Shown: piece after piece, positions 49,301-57,342 of the stretch
Position numbering within the stretch: position 1 is the first letter of the stretch
How the letters are laid out: each line of letters opens with the position of its first letter
From: Glycomyces lechevalierae
GTDB lineage: Bacteria; Actinomycetota; Actinomycetes; Mycobacteriales; Micromonosporaceae
Direction: 5' to 3'
Assembly: GCF_027622945.1 (NCBI RefSeq)
Contig: NZ_JAPZVQ010000020.1
Location: forward strand, 1 to 64,000
DNA length: 64,000 nucleotides
Translations under genes and position numbers: made by a program
Notes under the pieces: generated by a model
What the model saw: the letters and a program-made list of their open reading frames with translations, nothing else
Database searches by the model: none
Told to the model about the DNA's origin: nothing

Positions 49301-50056
49301 ATGAAATACACCAAGAGCAAGTCGGTCGTCGTCGCCCGACTGGCCCTGGCAGTCATCGTCATCGCCGGGCTCCTGGGGCTCGCGTCCCCGGCGCAGGCCC
49401 AGGTCTACTCCACCTGCGACCGGTGGGGCTCGCACCAGCAGAACGACTGGACGGTCTACAACAACATCTGGGGCGAGAACTACGGCACCCAGTGCCTCAC
49501 CGTCAACAGCGCCAACTCCTGGTACGTCGACGCCAACCACAACGGCGGCGGCATCAAGTCGTACCCGAACACCTCGGTGAGCCCCAACACCCCGCTGTCG
49601 CAGATGGCCAACGCGGGCTTCACGTACGACACCTCCTCCGCCCCCGCCTCCAGCGGCGACTGGTGGAACTGGACGGCCGATCTCTGGTCCGCGAACAACC
49701 AGGACGAGATCATGATCTTCACGAGCTGGTACCCGCAGGGGCCGGCCGGCGGCTGGGGACAGCAGATCGCGAGCAACGTGACCGTGGGCGGCATCCTCTA
49801 CGCGTCGGTCTGGCAGGCCGACCCGGGCTGGAACGTCCTGCAGTTCATCCCCGCCAACCAGAACGACAAGGGTCACGTGGACGCCCTGGCGACCTGGCAG
49901 TGGGCCACCCAGCAGGGCCTCCTGCGCAACACCGACTTCAGCACCATGCAGTTCGGCCTCGAGATCACCTCGACCAGCGGCCAGCAGAAGCGGTACTCGC
50001 TCAACGAATACCACGCCTGGTGGACCAACACCTCCGGCGGCGGATCCGGCATCTGA
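49301..50056 (+). CDS. Secreted endoglucanase/xyloglucanase, glycoside hydrolase family 12
   Basis: 251 residues. Signal peptide (VVVARLALAVIVIAGLLGLASPAQA), then a complete GH12 domain: CDRWGSHQQNDWTVYNNIWG, nucleophile Glu136 in DEIMIFTSWYPQGP and acid/base Glu221 in MQFGLEITS. Cleaves beta-1,4-glucan or xyloglucan. The ATG at 49301 follows GGAAAGG. No carbohydrate-binding module. Probably induced with the other polysaccharide genes of the window. Confidence 0.94.
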   Translation: MKYTKSKSVVVARLALAVIVIAGLLGLASPAQAQVYSTCDRWGSHQQNDWTVYNNIWGENYGTQCLTVNSANSWYVDANHNGGGIKSYPNTSVSPNTPLSQMANAGFTYDTSSAPASSGDWWNWTADLWSANNQDEIMIFTSWYPQGPAGGWGQQIASNVTVGGILYASVWQADPGWNVLQFIPANQNDKGHVDALATWQWATQQGLLRNTDFSTMQFGLEITSTSGQQKRYSLNEYHAWWTNTSGGGSGI

Positions 50057-50064
50057 GCCTCTTC

Positions 50065-50101
50065 GGGCCGGTCGATCCGAGCATTGCGGATCGACCGGCC
50101 C
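50065..50101. terminator. Bidirectional terminator between GH12 and DUF4132 genes
   Basis: A perfect 15-bp stem (GGGCCGGTCGATCCG / CGGATCGACCGGCCC) with a seven-base loop, between convergent stops. Confidence 0.9.
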
Positions 50102-50110
50102 GTCCGTGCC

Positions 50111-53100
50111 TTATTCGGACGCGTCCCTCAGTCCCATGAGCCGGGCGAGGAGTTCCGCGGCGGTCACGGGGTCGAGGTCGCGGCCGGGGAGCGGCCGGGC
50201 GAAATCGGGGTGGCGGTTGCGGTTCGCCTGAAGCCGCAGGTTGGTGACGGTGTGCACGGCCTCGCGATCGGGCGAGTACGGCTCGGGAACAGGGTCGACG
50301 TCGCCGAGGAGGCAGCCGCCCAGGACGGTCCGCTGGAGGTGCCAGCCCCAGCGGTCCTCCTCCGGGGAGCCGTTGAGCTCCATCCACCCGATCCGGGCGC
50401 CGAGGGTGCCGAAGTCGCCCTGGAAGCCGTCGAAGCGGGTGAGGCGGCCGGTCTCGAGCTCCTCCTCGGTGAGCGCCGGGACCGGGCGCGAGAGCTGGTC
50501 GAACGGCTGAATGAGCATGTAGTCGTCGAAGATCCGGACCCAGGCGGCGGTGTCGTCGCCGAGCAGCGCCGGATGGGCGAGGCGGATCGCGTCGCCGGGA
50601 TCGCACTCGCGGTCGTCGACGTCGGCGAAACCGCCGTCCTCGGCGATGCGGCAGCCCCCGCCCGCGCCGAACCACACGACGCGGCGGGTGAAGGCCCCGA
50701 GGATGGGATGCGCGTCGAGGAGGCGGAGGTCCTCGCGGGTGAAGACGCGACCGCTGAGCATCTGCGCCTCGAGAAGCCGCACATGCTCTTCGGCGGTGTC
50801 CTCGACCGCTTTCACGAGGGACTTCCAGCGCCGGAACGAGGGTTTCGCGACCTCCTCGTCGTCGCGCAGGCCGGGCTTCGGCAGACGCGGGCGGAGCTTC
50901 CCTGCGTCGTCGGTCAGATGCGGCGTGAGCAGCGAGTCGAAGCGGAGCTTGAACTGCCGCTTGCCGTAGTCGAAGACCAGGTTCGCCGGGTCGGTGATGC
51001 CGTGGTCGAGCGCGAGCCGGTCGGTGAGCTGCTCGAAGCCGAGGCCGCGCGAGGCGGCGAGGCGACGCGCGAGGACCCCGGCGCGGGCGGTGACCGACGG
51101 GAACTTGTCGAGCAGATGGACGGCCCGCAGCTCCCGGAACGCGGCGTCGGTCCCGATGCGGGCCAGGACTTCGACAGCCAGGAGGGCGCGCTCGGTCTGG
51201 CTGTCCCCGGGCCATTTCCGGATGTGCGGGGCGAGGGCCGCGACGGCCTCGTCCCCGCCGAAGACGCCGAGCTGATCGATGACCCAGGAGTCCTTGCTCG
51301 GGGAGTCGGAGCGGATCCACAGTTCGAACAGGGCCACCGAGAACCGCTGCAGCGCATCGGGATCGCACACGGCCGCGAAGTCCTCGACGCCGGGGAACGG
51401 CAGCCGCGGCGACCAGAGCGCGAGAGCCGAGACGAGGTGCCTCGCGGTCTCGGACGGCAGGGCGTACTCGTTGCCGCGCATCATGATCGGCGGCAGCAGC
51501 AGGAGATCGATCCACTCGCCGACCTTCGGTGCGGACGCGAGCGGGACGCGGGGATCGGTGGCGAGCAGGTCTCGCAGGCGCGCAAGGACTTCGGGGCCGA
51601 AGGGCGCGGCGGCGTCGATCACGGCGTCGTCGCCCACGCGGCGGGCGAGGTAGCGGAGCGCCGCCTCGCCACCGTCGCGCTGGCGCTTGTCCGCGCCGAA
51701 AGCACTGGGCAGGAGCAGCGGGACGGCGTGCTCGCCATGGCGATCGAGCCAGTCCGCGGCGTGGGTGCGGGCCGATTTGAGGCGCGCGAACCAGTCGGCG
51801 GCGAGCGCGGCGGCCTCGCGGCTGCGGATCGGGACGAGCGCGCTCGCGTACTTCGGGGCGCTGCCGAGCTTGGCGAGCACGGCCCGGACGGCGGCGGTGC
51901 CGCCGCGGGCGAGACGGCCGCGCAGGTGTTCGGCGAGGCCGAAGCCGTGGTCGCTCTCGGAGGTCCAGAAAGCGTGCTCGTCCCAGGAGGCGAAACCGGG
52001 TTCCCTCGTGAGGAGTTCTTCGCGTTCGCCTGGGGCCCAGACGAGTTCAGTGCCCGCGGGGGCTTCGAGGCCGTCGACGGGTGCGGGGGCGCGGCGGCGC
52101 CTGCGTTCGGCCCAGGCGGGTGAGCGAAGGGCGGCGGGCAGGTCGTCCATGCTCACCGTGGGCGGCGTGGACTCGGCGAGGATGCCTTCGACCGCGGCGC
52201 GTTCAAGGTCTTGGAGTCCTTTCAGGACTTCACCGAGGTCGTGGCCGGAGTGCTGCAGCACGCCTGCGATGCGGACGCGCACGGTCGCCGGGGCGGCCGG
52301 TCCTTCGGCGGCCACGCCGCGGGCGAAGTGCCGCGGACGGCACTCCGCCGCGCGCTTGAGACCGGCGAGCGCTTCGTGCCGGTCGGCGTGGCGGACCAGG
52401 TACGAGGCGGCCGCGCCGGTGGGGACGAGCGCGATCGCCTCGTACAGCAGGGACCGGAGCGGGGTGTTGAGCCTCTCGCTGTCGAGCACCCCCGCGAACA
52501 GGTCGAAGGCGGCGGGCCCCAGGTTCGCGACGATCGCGGCGACCGTGTCGGGGTAGATGTACCGGTAGCTGAAGCTCGAGATCCAGTTACTGAGCTGGTC
52601 GGTCGTGGAGACCACGGACCAGATCGCGAGTTCGATCCGGGCGTCGCCGGCGAAGGCGAAGCGGGCGCGGCAGGCGTCGACGACCCAGTCGTGCTCGTCC
52701 GGGAGGAGGATGGCGGCAGCGGCTTGATGCAGGGGCGTTTCGCGGTGCGCCGCAACGGAGGCGACGACCCTGCGGTACTCGTCTTCCGAGGCTTCGGCGA
52801 GGAGGCTGCGGGCGAGCAGCAGAGCGCCGTCGCGGTCGGTCCACAGGCGCCAGGTGAACGCGTTTGTGGTGCCTTCGACGACGGCCGGCAGCGCGTAGGT
52901 CGCGCCGTTCCGCCGCGCCGGCTCCCAGTCGGTCTCGGCGCACATGTCCTCGACGGCGGCGGCGACCGCGAACGGGAGGCCGTGCTCAATCACCCAGGCG
53001 GCGAACAGCTCCTGGCCTTTGAGGGCGCTCTCCTTGCCGGAGGCGAAGATCGCGCTGTACCCGTCGGTGTAGCGCATGAGCGCGGCCACGGCCGCGGCGC

Positions 53101-53350
53101 CGACGGGGTTCGGGTCCCCGTTGAGGTGGGCGAGCCCGGCGGCGGAGCGGACCGGATCGGCGCCGTCGAGGCTGAGGGCGATTTCAAGGTCGGCCCTGGA
53201 CGCCTCGGTCTGGGCGGCCATGCGCGCGGGCGCCTCCGGGTCCAGCGCGACGGGACGGCGGATCGCGTTGCCGCGCCGCGGCAGGACCCGGGCGGCCCAA
53301 TCACGCGGCAGGATCAGTGGATCTTCTTGCGCTGCAACAGGTTCGGTCAT
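50111..53350 (-). CDS. DUF4132-domain protein, MolR-like, 1079 residues
   Basis: A large cytoplasmic protein without signal or membrane helix. Long alpha-helical, HEAT-like stretches fill residues 30-780. The C-terminal 300 residues carry the DUF4132 signature region (FDYGKRQFKLRFDSLLTPHLTDDAGKLRPRLPKPG, VVWFGAG, RIFDDYMLIQPFDQLSRPVPALTEEE). WGR/DUF4132 proteins are poorly understood; links to metal uptake (MolR) and to bacterial conflict have been suggested. The ATG at 53350 follows AAGGACC. It follows the zinc-ribbon gene by 80 bases on the same strand and may be cotranscribed. Confidence 0.85.
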   Translation of the reverse strand: MTEPVAAQEDPLILPRDWAARVLPRRGNAIRRPVALDPEAPARMAAQTEASRADLEIALSLDGADPVRSAAGLAHLNGDPNPVGAAAVAALMRYTDGYSAIFASGKESALKGQELFAAWVIEHGLPFAVAAAVEDMCAETDWEPARRNGATYALPAVVEGTTNAFTWRLWTDRDGALLLARSLLAEASEDEYRRVVASVAAHRETPLHQAAAAILLPDEHDWVVDACRARFAFAGDARIELAIWSVVSTTDQLSNWISSFSYRYIYPDTVAAIVANLGPAAFDLFAGVLDSERLNTPLRSLLYEAIALVPTGAAASYLVRHADRHEALAGLKRAAECRPRHFARGVAAEGPAAPATVRVRIAGVLQHSGHDLGEVLKGLQDLERAAVEGILAESTPPTVSMDDLPAALRSPAWAERRRRRAPAPVDGLEAPAGTELVWAPGEREELLTREPGFASWDEHAFWTSESDHGFGLAEHLRGRLARGGTAAVRAVLAKLGSAPKYASALVPIRSREAAALAADWFARLKSARTHAADWLDRHGEHAVPLLLPSAFGADKRQRDGGEAALRYLARRVGDDAVIDAAAPFGPEVLARLRDLLATDPRVPLASAPKVGEWIDLLLLPPIMMRGNEYALPSETARHLVSALALWSPRLPFPGVEDFAAVCDPDALQRFSVALFELWIRSDSPSKDSWVIDQLGVFGGDEAVAALAPHIRKWPGDSQTERALLAVEVLARIGTDAAFRELRAVHLLDKFPSVTARAGVLARRLAASRGLGFEQLTDRLALDHGITDPANLVFDYGKRQFKLRFDSLLTPHLTDDAGKLRPRLPKPGLRDDEEVAKPSFRRWKSLVKAVEDTAEEHVRLLEAQMLSGRVFTREDLRLLDAHPILGAFTRRVVWFGAGGGCRIAEDGGFADVDDRECDPGDAIRLAHPALLGDDTAAWVRIFDDYMLIQPFDQLSRPVPALTEEELETGRLTRFDGFQGDFGTLGARIGWMELNGSPEEDRWGWHLQRTVLGGCLLGDVDPVPEPYSPDREAVHTVTNLRLQANRNRHPDFARPLPGRDLDPVTAAELLARLMGLRDASE

Positions 53351-53430
53351 CTCGGTCCTTCACGGGGCGTGGTTCCCAAAGATCATAGGACCAGGCTGCG
53401 ACAACGCCGCCCCGGCGGCCCCGACCTGCG

Positions 53431-54390
53431 CTAACCGCGGATGAAGTACTCGAGTTCCCCGATCGCCACGGCCTTGCCGGGCTCGTGCCCGTAGGCGCCG
53501 AGGACGGTGAGCCGCACGGCGGTCACGTCGCTGACGCCGAGTTCGAACGTCTGCGGCTCGGCGGAGTCGGCGAGCGTGACCTGTTCGGTCTCGACGTCAC
53601 CGTCCTCAGTGAACATCCGCAGCTCGATCTCCTCGGGCCGGGCCTGGGCGAGGAACGCCTCCTGGTCGCGGGAGACGCCGGGCGAGACGATCAGGTAGAC
53701 CAGGCGCACCGGCTCGGCGAAGTCGGCCTGGATCCACTCGTCCACACCGTCGCCTTCCAGGTCCGGGGCCCAGTACTCGTTGGAGATTCCGTCGAACGCG
53801 AACTCGGCGCCGGTCGCCTCGCTCGAGGCGCTGATCGCGCTGGGCGACACCGGCTCCGCGTCGGCGATGCGGTCGCGCAGGTTTTCGAGCCACGGGGTGG
53901 AGACCGGGAGCGCGGGAAGGAAGACGATGAGCAGGAGCACGGCCGAGACGATGAGCGAGACGAGCACGAACCGTCTGATGTGGAATTTGCGACGCGGCTT
54001 CTTGCGGTACCCGGCGGCGTGCTCCTTGCGGCGGCGACGCCAGCGCCGCCACCACGGTTCCTTTGCGGGAGGGGCGGTCTGGCGGAGTGCGGTGCCGCAT
54101 GATCGGCAGAAGTGCCGGGAGGGGTCGTTGCCGATGCCGCAGGCGGGACAGGCGAGGCCGGCGGGTGCCGGGGTCGGCTCGGGCTGCGGCGGTGCGGCTT
54201 CCGGGACTGCTTCGGGCGCGTCGGGCTGCTCAACGGCGGGCGCTTGCGGCGGCGCGTCCGTTTCAGGCTGGGCCGCAGGGGGATCCGCGGCCGCGCCGTT
54301 GTCGTCTTCCCAGTTCAGGTACTCGCCGCAGGTGCCGCAGAACCGGTCCTGGGGGTTCGCGGTCGTGCCGCAGGCTTCGCAAACGATCAC
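53431..54390 (-). CDS. Zinc-ribbon membrane protein with NADase-type glycan-binding domain
   Basis: 319 residues. Two zinc ribbons at the cytoplasmic N-terminus (Cys4, 7, 18, 21 and Cys81, 84, 95, 98) joined by a proline/alanine/glutamate-rich linker, a basic stretch, one membrane helix (about 141-160) and an external discoidin-like domain (PSAISASSEATGAEFAFDGISNEYWAPDLEGDGVDEWIQADFAEPVRLVYLIVSPGV), the NADase-type glycan-binding domain. The GTG at 54390 has GGAG upstream. The gene follows the COG1470-like gene by 12 bases, so the two are cotranscribed. A surface glycan sensor or anchor (inference). Confidence 0.88.
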   Translation of the reverse strand: MIVCEACGTTANPQDRFCGTCGEYLNWEDDNGAAADPPAAQPETDAPPQAPAVEQPDAPEAVPEAAPPQPEPTPAPAGLACPACGIGNDPSRHFCRSCGTALRQTAPPAKEPWWRRWRRRRKEHAAGYRKKPRRKFHIRRFVLVSLIVSAVLLLIVFLPALPVSTPWLENLRDRIADAEPVSPSAISASSEATGAEFAFDGISNEYWAPDLEGDGVDEWIQADFAEPVRLVYLIVSPGVSRDQEAFLAQARPEEIELRMFTEDGDVETEQVTLADSAEPQTFELGVSDVTAVRLTVLGAYGHEPGKAVAIGELEYFIRG

Positions 54391-54402
54391 CGGTCCGCTC
54401 CG

Positions 54403-55692
54403 TCATTCCTCTTCTTCGGGCAGTTCGATCGTGAGTCCGTTGAGGACGGCCGCCGGCCGGCAGGCGTCCGAGCTGGCGCCGGGCAGGCGCGGTCCCGGCG
54501 TCTCGCAGACCACGCGGAGGGTGATCTCCTTCCCTTCGGGCACTTCGACGGGGGTCACGAAGTGGTAGTCGAGGTCCCGGAAGTTGGCGAGGGAGAGCCG
54601 GTACTGCACGTCGCCGTCGATGAGGACCTCGAGGAGTCCCGTGTCGCCCTGCGGGTTCTCCAGGATGAGATCGGTCATCGCGAACATCGTGCCCTCGGCG
54701 GGCTCGTGGTCGTCGGTCGCCGTCGCGCCGGCATTGGCGGTGACGTCGAGGCGGATCGTCGCGGCGGTCTCGACAGGTGCGGGCGGGGCCGGTTCGAGGG
54801 TGGTGCCCTCGAGCTCCTCGAGCACTTCCTCGGCGAGTTCCTCGGCCGATTCTCCTTGGGCCGCAGCCTCCTCAGCGTCCTCTTCGGCAGCGGAGGCCTG
54901 CTCTCCCAGGGCTTCCAGGTCGTCGGACACGGCCTCGGTCGCGGCGGTCTCGACGGCGGGTTTGAGCAGGAACATCCAGGCCGCGATGAGCAGCGCGATG
55001 AGGGCGAGGATCGCGGCGAGCCAGCGCCCGGTCGACTTGGGGAAGAACGGCCGCTGGACGAGGCTGCCGTCCATCACGTGCGGTTCGGTGCCGTCGCCTT
55101 GGGCCACGGCCTGGAACGGGTGGGTGACCGGGCCGCCGCGCCAGCGGCGCTTGCGGGCGCGGACCTTGAGCTTGCTGAACATCGCCTGGCCGGGCGGGAC
55201 GACGAGCCGTTCCGGTTCGGGGGTGACGGCGAGGTTGCCGTCGGGATCGGCGCCGCTGAGCCCCACCTCGATCGGGACGTTGCCGCGGTTGTCGACCGCG
55301 ACCTCGTGCCTGCCGCGGCGGCGGCCGGTGGAGGTGCGCGGGATGAGCTCGGCGGTCGTCTCGTAGAAGGGTTCGACGCGCAGTTCGCCTTCGACGACGA
55401 CGGCGGTGCCGGGCTGCTCGGTCGGGAGCACGCGGACCGCGTACGGGACCGGGCCGGCGGGCACGCTCGGGAGGCGCGGCGGCGCGAACACGATCTGGAC
55501 GGCCTGGTCGCGGCCGGGGTAGATCGAGAGCTCCTGCGGTTCGACGACGGCCCAGGCGGCGGGCGCGCCCAGGACCTCGAACCGGTAGGACTCGACGATC
55601 TTGCCCGTGTTGTGGACCGAGAGCTGAGACGCGGCGGACTGGCCGCATGCGACGTCGAGCACGGGCTGACTGAGGGAGGCGACGGTGGCCAT
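54403..55692 (-). CDS. COG1470-like membrane protein ('hydrolytic protein' family)
   Basis: 429 residues. The N-terminal 215 residues are Ig-like beta domains (SQLSVHNTGKIVESYRFEVLG..., VAVDNRGNVPIEVGLSGAD, LVVPPGQAMFSKLKVRARKRRWRG), then one membrane helix (223-243), an acidic Ala/Glu-rich coiled stretch (EEDAEEAAAQGESAEELAEEVLEELEG) and an external domain. There is no signal peptide, so the N-terminus faces the cytoplasm. Such proteins accompany zinc-ribbon partners and phage-tail-like loci in actinomycetes (my recollection). Start ATG at 55692; weak ribosome site. No catalytic residues recognised. Confidence 0.8.
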   Translation of the reverse strand: MATVASLSQPVLDVACGQSAASQLSVHNTGKIVESYRFEVLGAPAAWAVVEPQELSIYPGRDQAVQIVFAPPRLPSVPAGPVPYAVRVLPTEQPGTAVVVEGELRVEPFYETTAELIPRTSTGRRRGRHEVAVDNRGNVPIEVGLSGADPDGNLAVTPEPERLVVPPGQAMFSKLKVRARKRRWRGGPVTHPFQAVAQGDGTEPHVMDGSLVQRPFFPKSTGRWLAAILALIALLIAAWMFLLKPAVETAATEAVSDDLEALGEQASAAEEDAEEAAAQGESAEELAEEVLEELEGTTLEPAPPAPVETAATIRLDVTANAGATATDDHEPAEGTMFAMTDLILENPQGDTGLLEVLIDGDVQYRLSLANFRDLDYHFVTPVEVPEGKEITLRVVCETPGPRLPGASSDACRPAAVLNGLTIELPEEEE

Positions 55693-56070
55693 ACCTGGAC
55701 GGTAGGCGTGACGGGCCGATTCGGCGGTGGGGCTTGGGGAAGCGAACCAGGCAGTCTTCACTGCCCGTTCGATCCCGCCGCAGCGCGACGCGGTGTCATC
55801 GGAGCGTTTGGGCGGGTCGCGGACAGCGAGTCGATGCCTTCTTCGGGGCCCTCCCTCCCCCCTCCCCACCCACCACCGCCACCGCCTTGTCGGCTGCCGC
55901 CTCGACCGGGCGCGCTCCGGTCGAGAGTGGTGATGACCCCGGTGCCTCCGGAAAATTCCGGATTCGTTCCGGTGCAGCGGTTGCATCCGCCGACCTGTCC
56001 AGTGTGGCAGGAGGGTACGACAATCCAGCACTCACAGTGACGACGATCTCACCCCCCGCTCTCCCGTCTA
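55693..56070. other. Gene-free region with a C-rich tract / G-quadruplex candidate
   Basis: 378 bases without a supported gene, upstream of the COG1470-like gene and downstream of the esterase. On the minus (sense) strand 55849-55871 reads as five G-runs of three to six separated by single bases, a strong G-quadruplex pattern about 155-180 bases before the start codon. No terminator stem for the esterase was noticed. Confidence 0.6.
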
Positions 56071-56997
56071 TCAGGCCAGGCCGAAGAAGCGCAGCGTCTC
56101 GGTCTCGCGGATCGGCGGGTAGTGGTTGACGCCGCTCAGGCTGTTCGCCTCGACCAGGGGCTGGCCTCCGGTGCCGCCGTAGCGGGTGCGGGTCCAGTTC
56201 GCCTCCGGGTATTCGGTGGAGTCAGGCGTCTGGTCGGTGCCGTTGACGTTCGTCCACTGGTCGATCTCCTCCCGGAAGTTCGGGTAGAAGAGCGCGTCGT
56301 CCTCGGTCCCGTGCCAGAGCTGCATGCGCGGCCACGGCCCGTTGTAACCGGGATTGGCATTGCGGACCGCGTCGCCCCACTGCTGCGGCGTGCGGTCGAT
56401 CCGGCCCTCGGAGCACTCCGAGTTCCACATCGAGCCGTTGTCGGTCGCGAAGCAGGTGAACGGCACTCCGGCGTACGCCGATCCGGCCTTGAAGACCTCC
56501 GGGTAGACGCCGAGCAGGACGTTGGTCATCATCGCGCCCGAGGAGAACCCGGTGGCGAAGACCCGGTTGCGGTCGGCCCCGTAGTTCGCGAGCACGTAGT
56601 CCACCATGGACTTGATGCTGACCGAGTCGCTGCCCGTGCCGTTGAGCGAGGCCGGGGAGGAGACGTCGAAGCACTTGTAGTCCCGGGTCACGTTCGGGTA
56701 GACGACGATGTAGCCGTACTGCTCCGCGAGCTCGTCGTACTTCCAGCCGAAGGCCTCCGACGCGGAGCCGTTGCACCAGTGGATGCCGACCACGACTGCC
56801 GGGTTCGGGGCGACGTTGTCGGGCACGTACACGTACATCCCGAGGTTGCCGGGGTTGTCCCCGAAGTTCGATATCTGCGTGAGCTGGGCGGCCTGGGCGG
56901 GCTTCGGCGCCGCGAAGACCACGAGCGCCGAGGCCAGCGCGGCCGCGATCGCGACGACCGCCGCCGCGCGGCGGCGCCATGGGATGAGTCCTGCCAT
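56071..56997 (-). CDS. Secreted PHB-depolymerase-family esterase (acetylxylan-esterase-like)
   Basis: 308 residues. Signal peptide (AAAVVAIAAALASALVVFAAPKPAQA) and an alpha/beta hydrolase with VVGIHWCNGSASEAFGW, YIVVYPNVTRDYKCFDVSS, catalytic Ser152 in VFATGFSSGAMMTNVL, and LWHGTEDD. Resembles CE1 acetylxylan esterases and PHB depolymerases. No carbohydrate-binding module, unlike the esterase at 22.9 kb. The ATG at 56995-56997 begins the signal peptide. Confidence 0.9.
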   Translation of the reverse strand: MAGLIPWRRRAAAVVAIAAALASALVVFAAPKPAQAAQLTQISNFGDNPGNLGMYVYVPDNVAPNPAVVVGIHWCNGSASEAFGWKYDELAEQYGYIVVYPNVTRDYKCFDVSSPASLNGTGSDSVSIKSMVDYVLANYGADRNRVFATGFSSGAMMTNVLLGVYPEVFKAGSAYAGVPFTCFATDNGSMWNSECSEGRIDRTPQQWGDAVRNANPGYNGPWPRMQLWHGTEDDALFYPNFREEIDQWTNVNGTDQTPDSTEYPEANWTRTRYGGTGGQPLVEANSLSGVNHYPPIRETETLRFFGLA

Positions 56998-57342
56998 AGG
57001 TCTTCTTTCTCTCATGGAGACGACCGCTTCCGGCGATGCATCCGATGAAGGTCGTGCGCTCATCGGCTTGTCGCCCTCTGCTGTCGCAAATTCGAGGCGG
57101 ATTGCGGCCGTTCTCGGGTAATTTGTTGGCACTTGCGACGAAAACAATGATGAAGGTCGACATCTCGATTTGTCAATAGATTGGATGAATTCGTCCGCCG
57201 ACCCCGGACGCCCAAGGCCCGCTGCCCGATCGGGCAGCGATGATCGCCCCCGGCCCCGGCCGCTCGGACCTTCCGCGCGGGCGGCGCTGCGGGACCATCG
57301 AGGATGCGGGCGCGTGCCCGCTCCCCGGCGAGCGAGGTGGTC
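56998..57342. promoter_or_regulatory. Divergent 345-base gap between esterase and propeller gene
   Basis: No gene supported. For the esterase, TTGACA (57176-57171) and CATCAT (57152-57147) are 18 bp apart on the minus strand in an AT-rich patch. No clear promoter was seen for the rightward gene. Confidence 0.35.
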
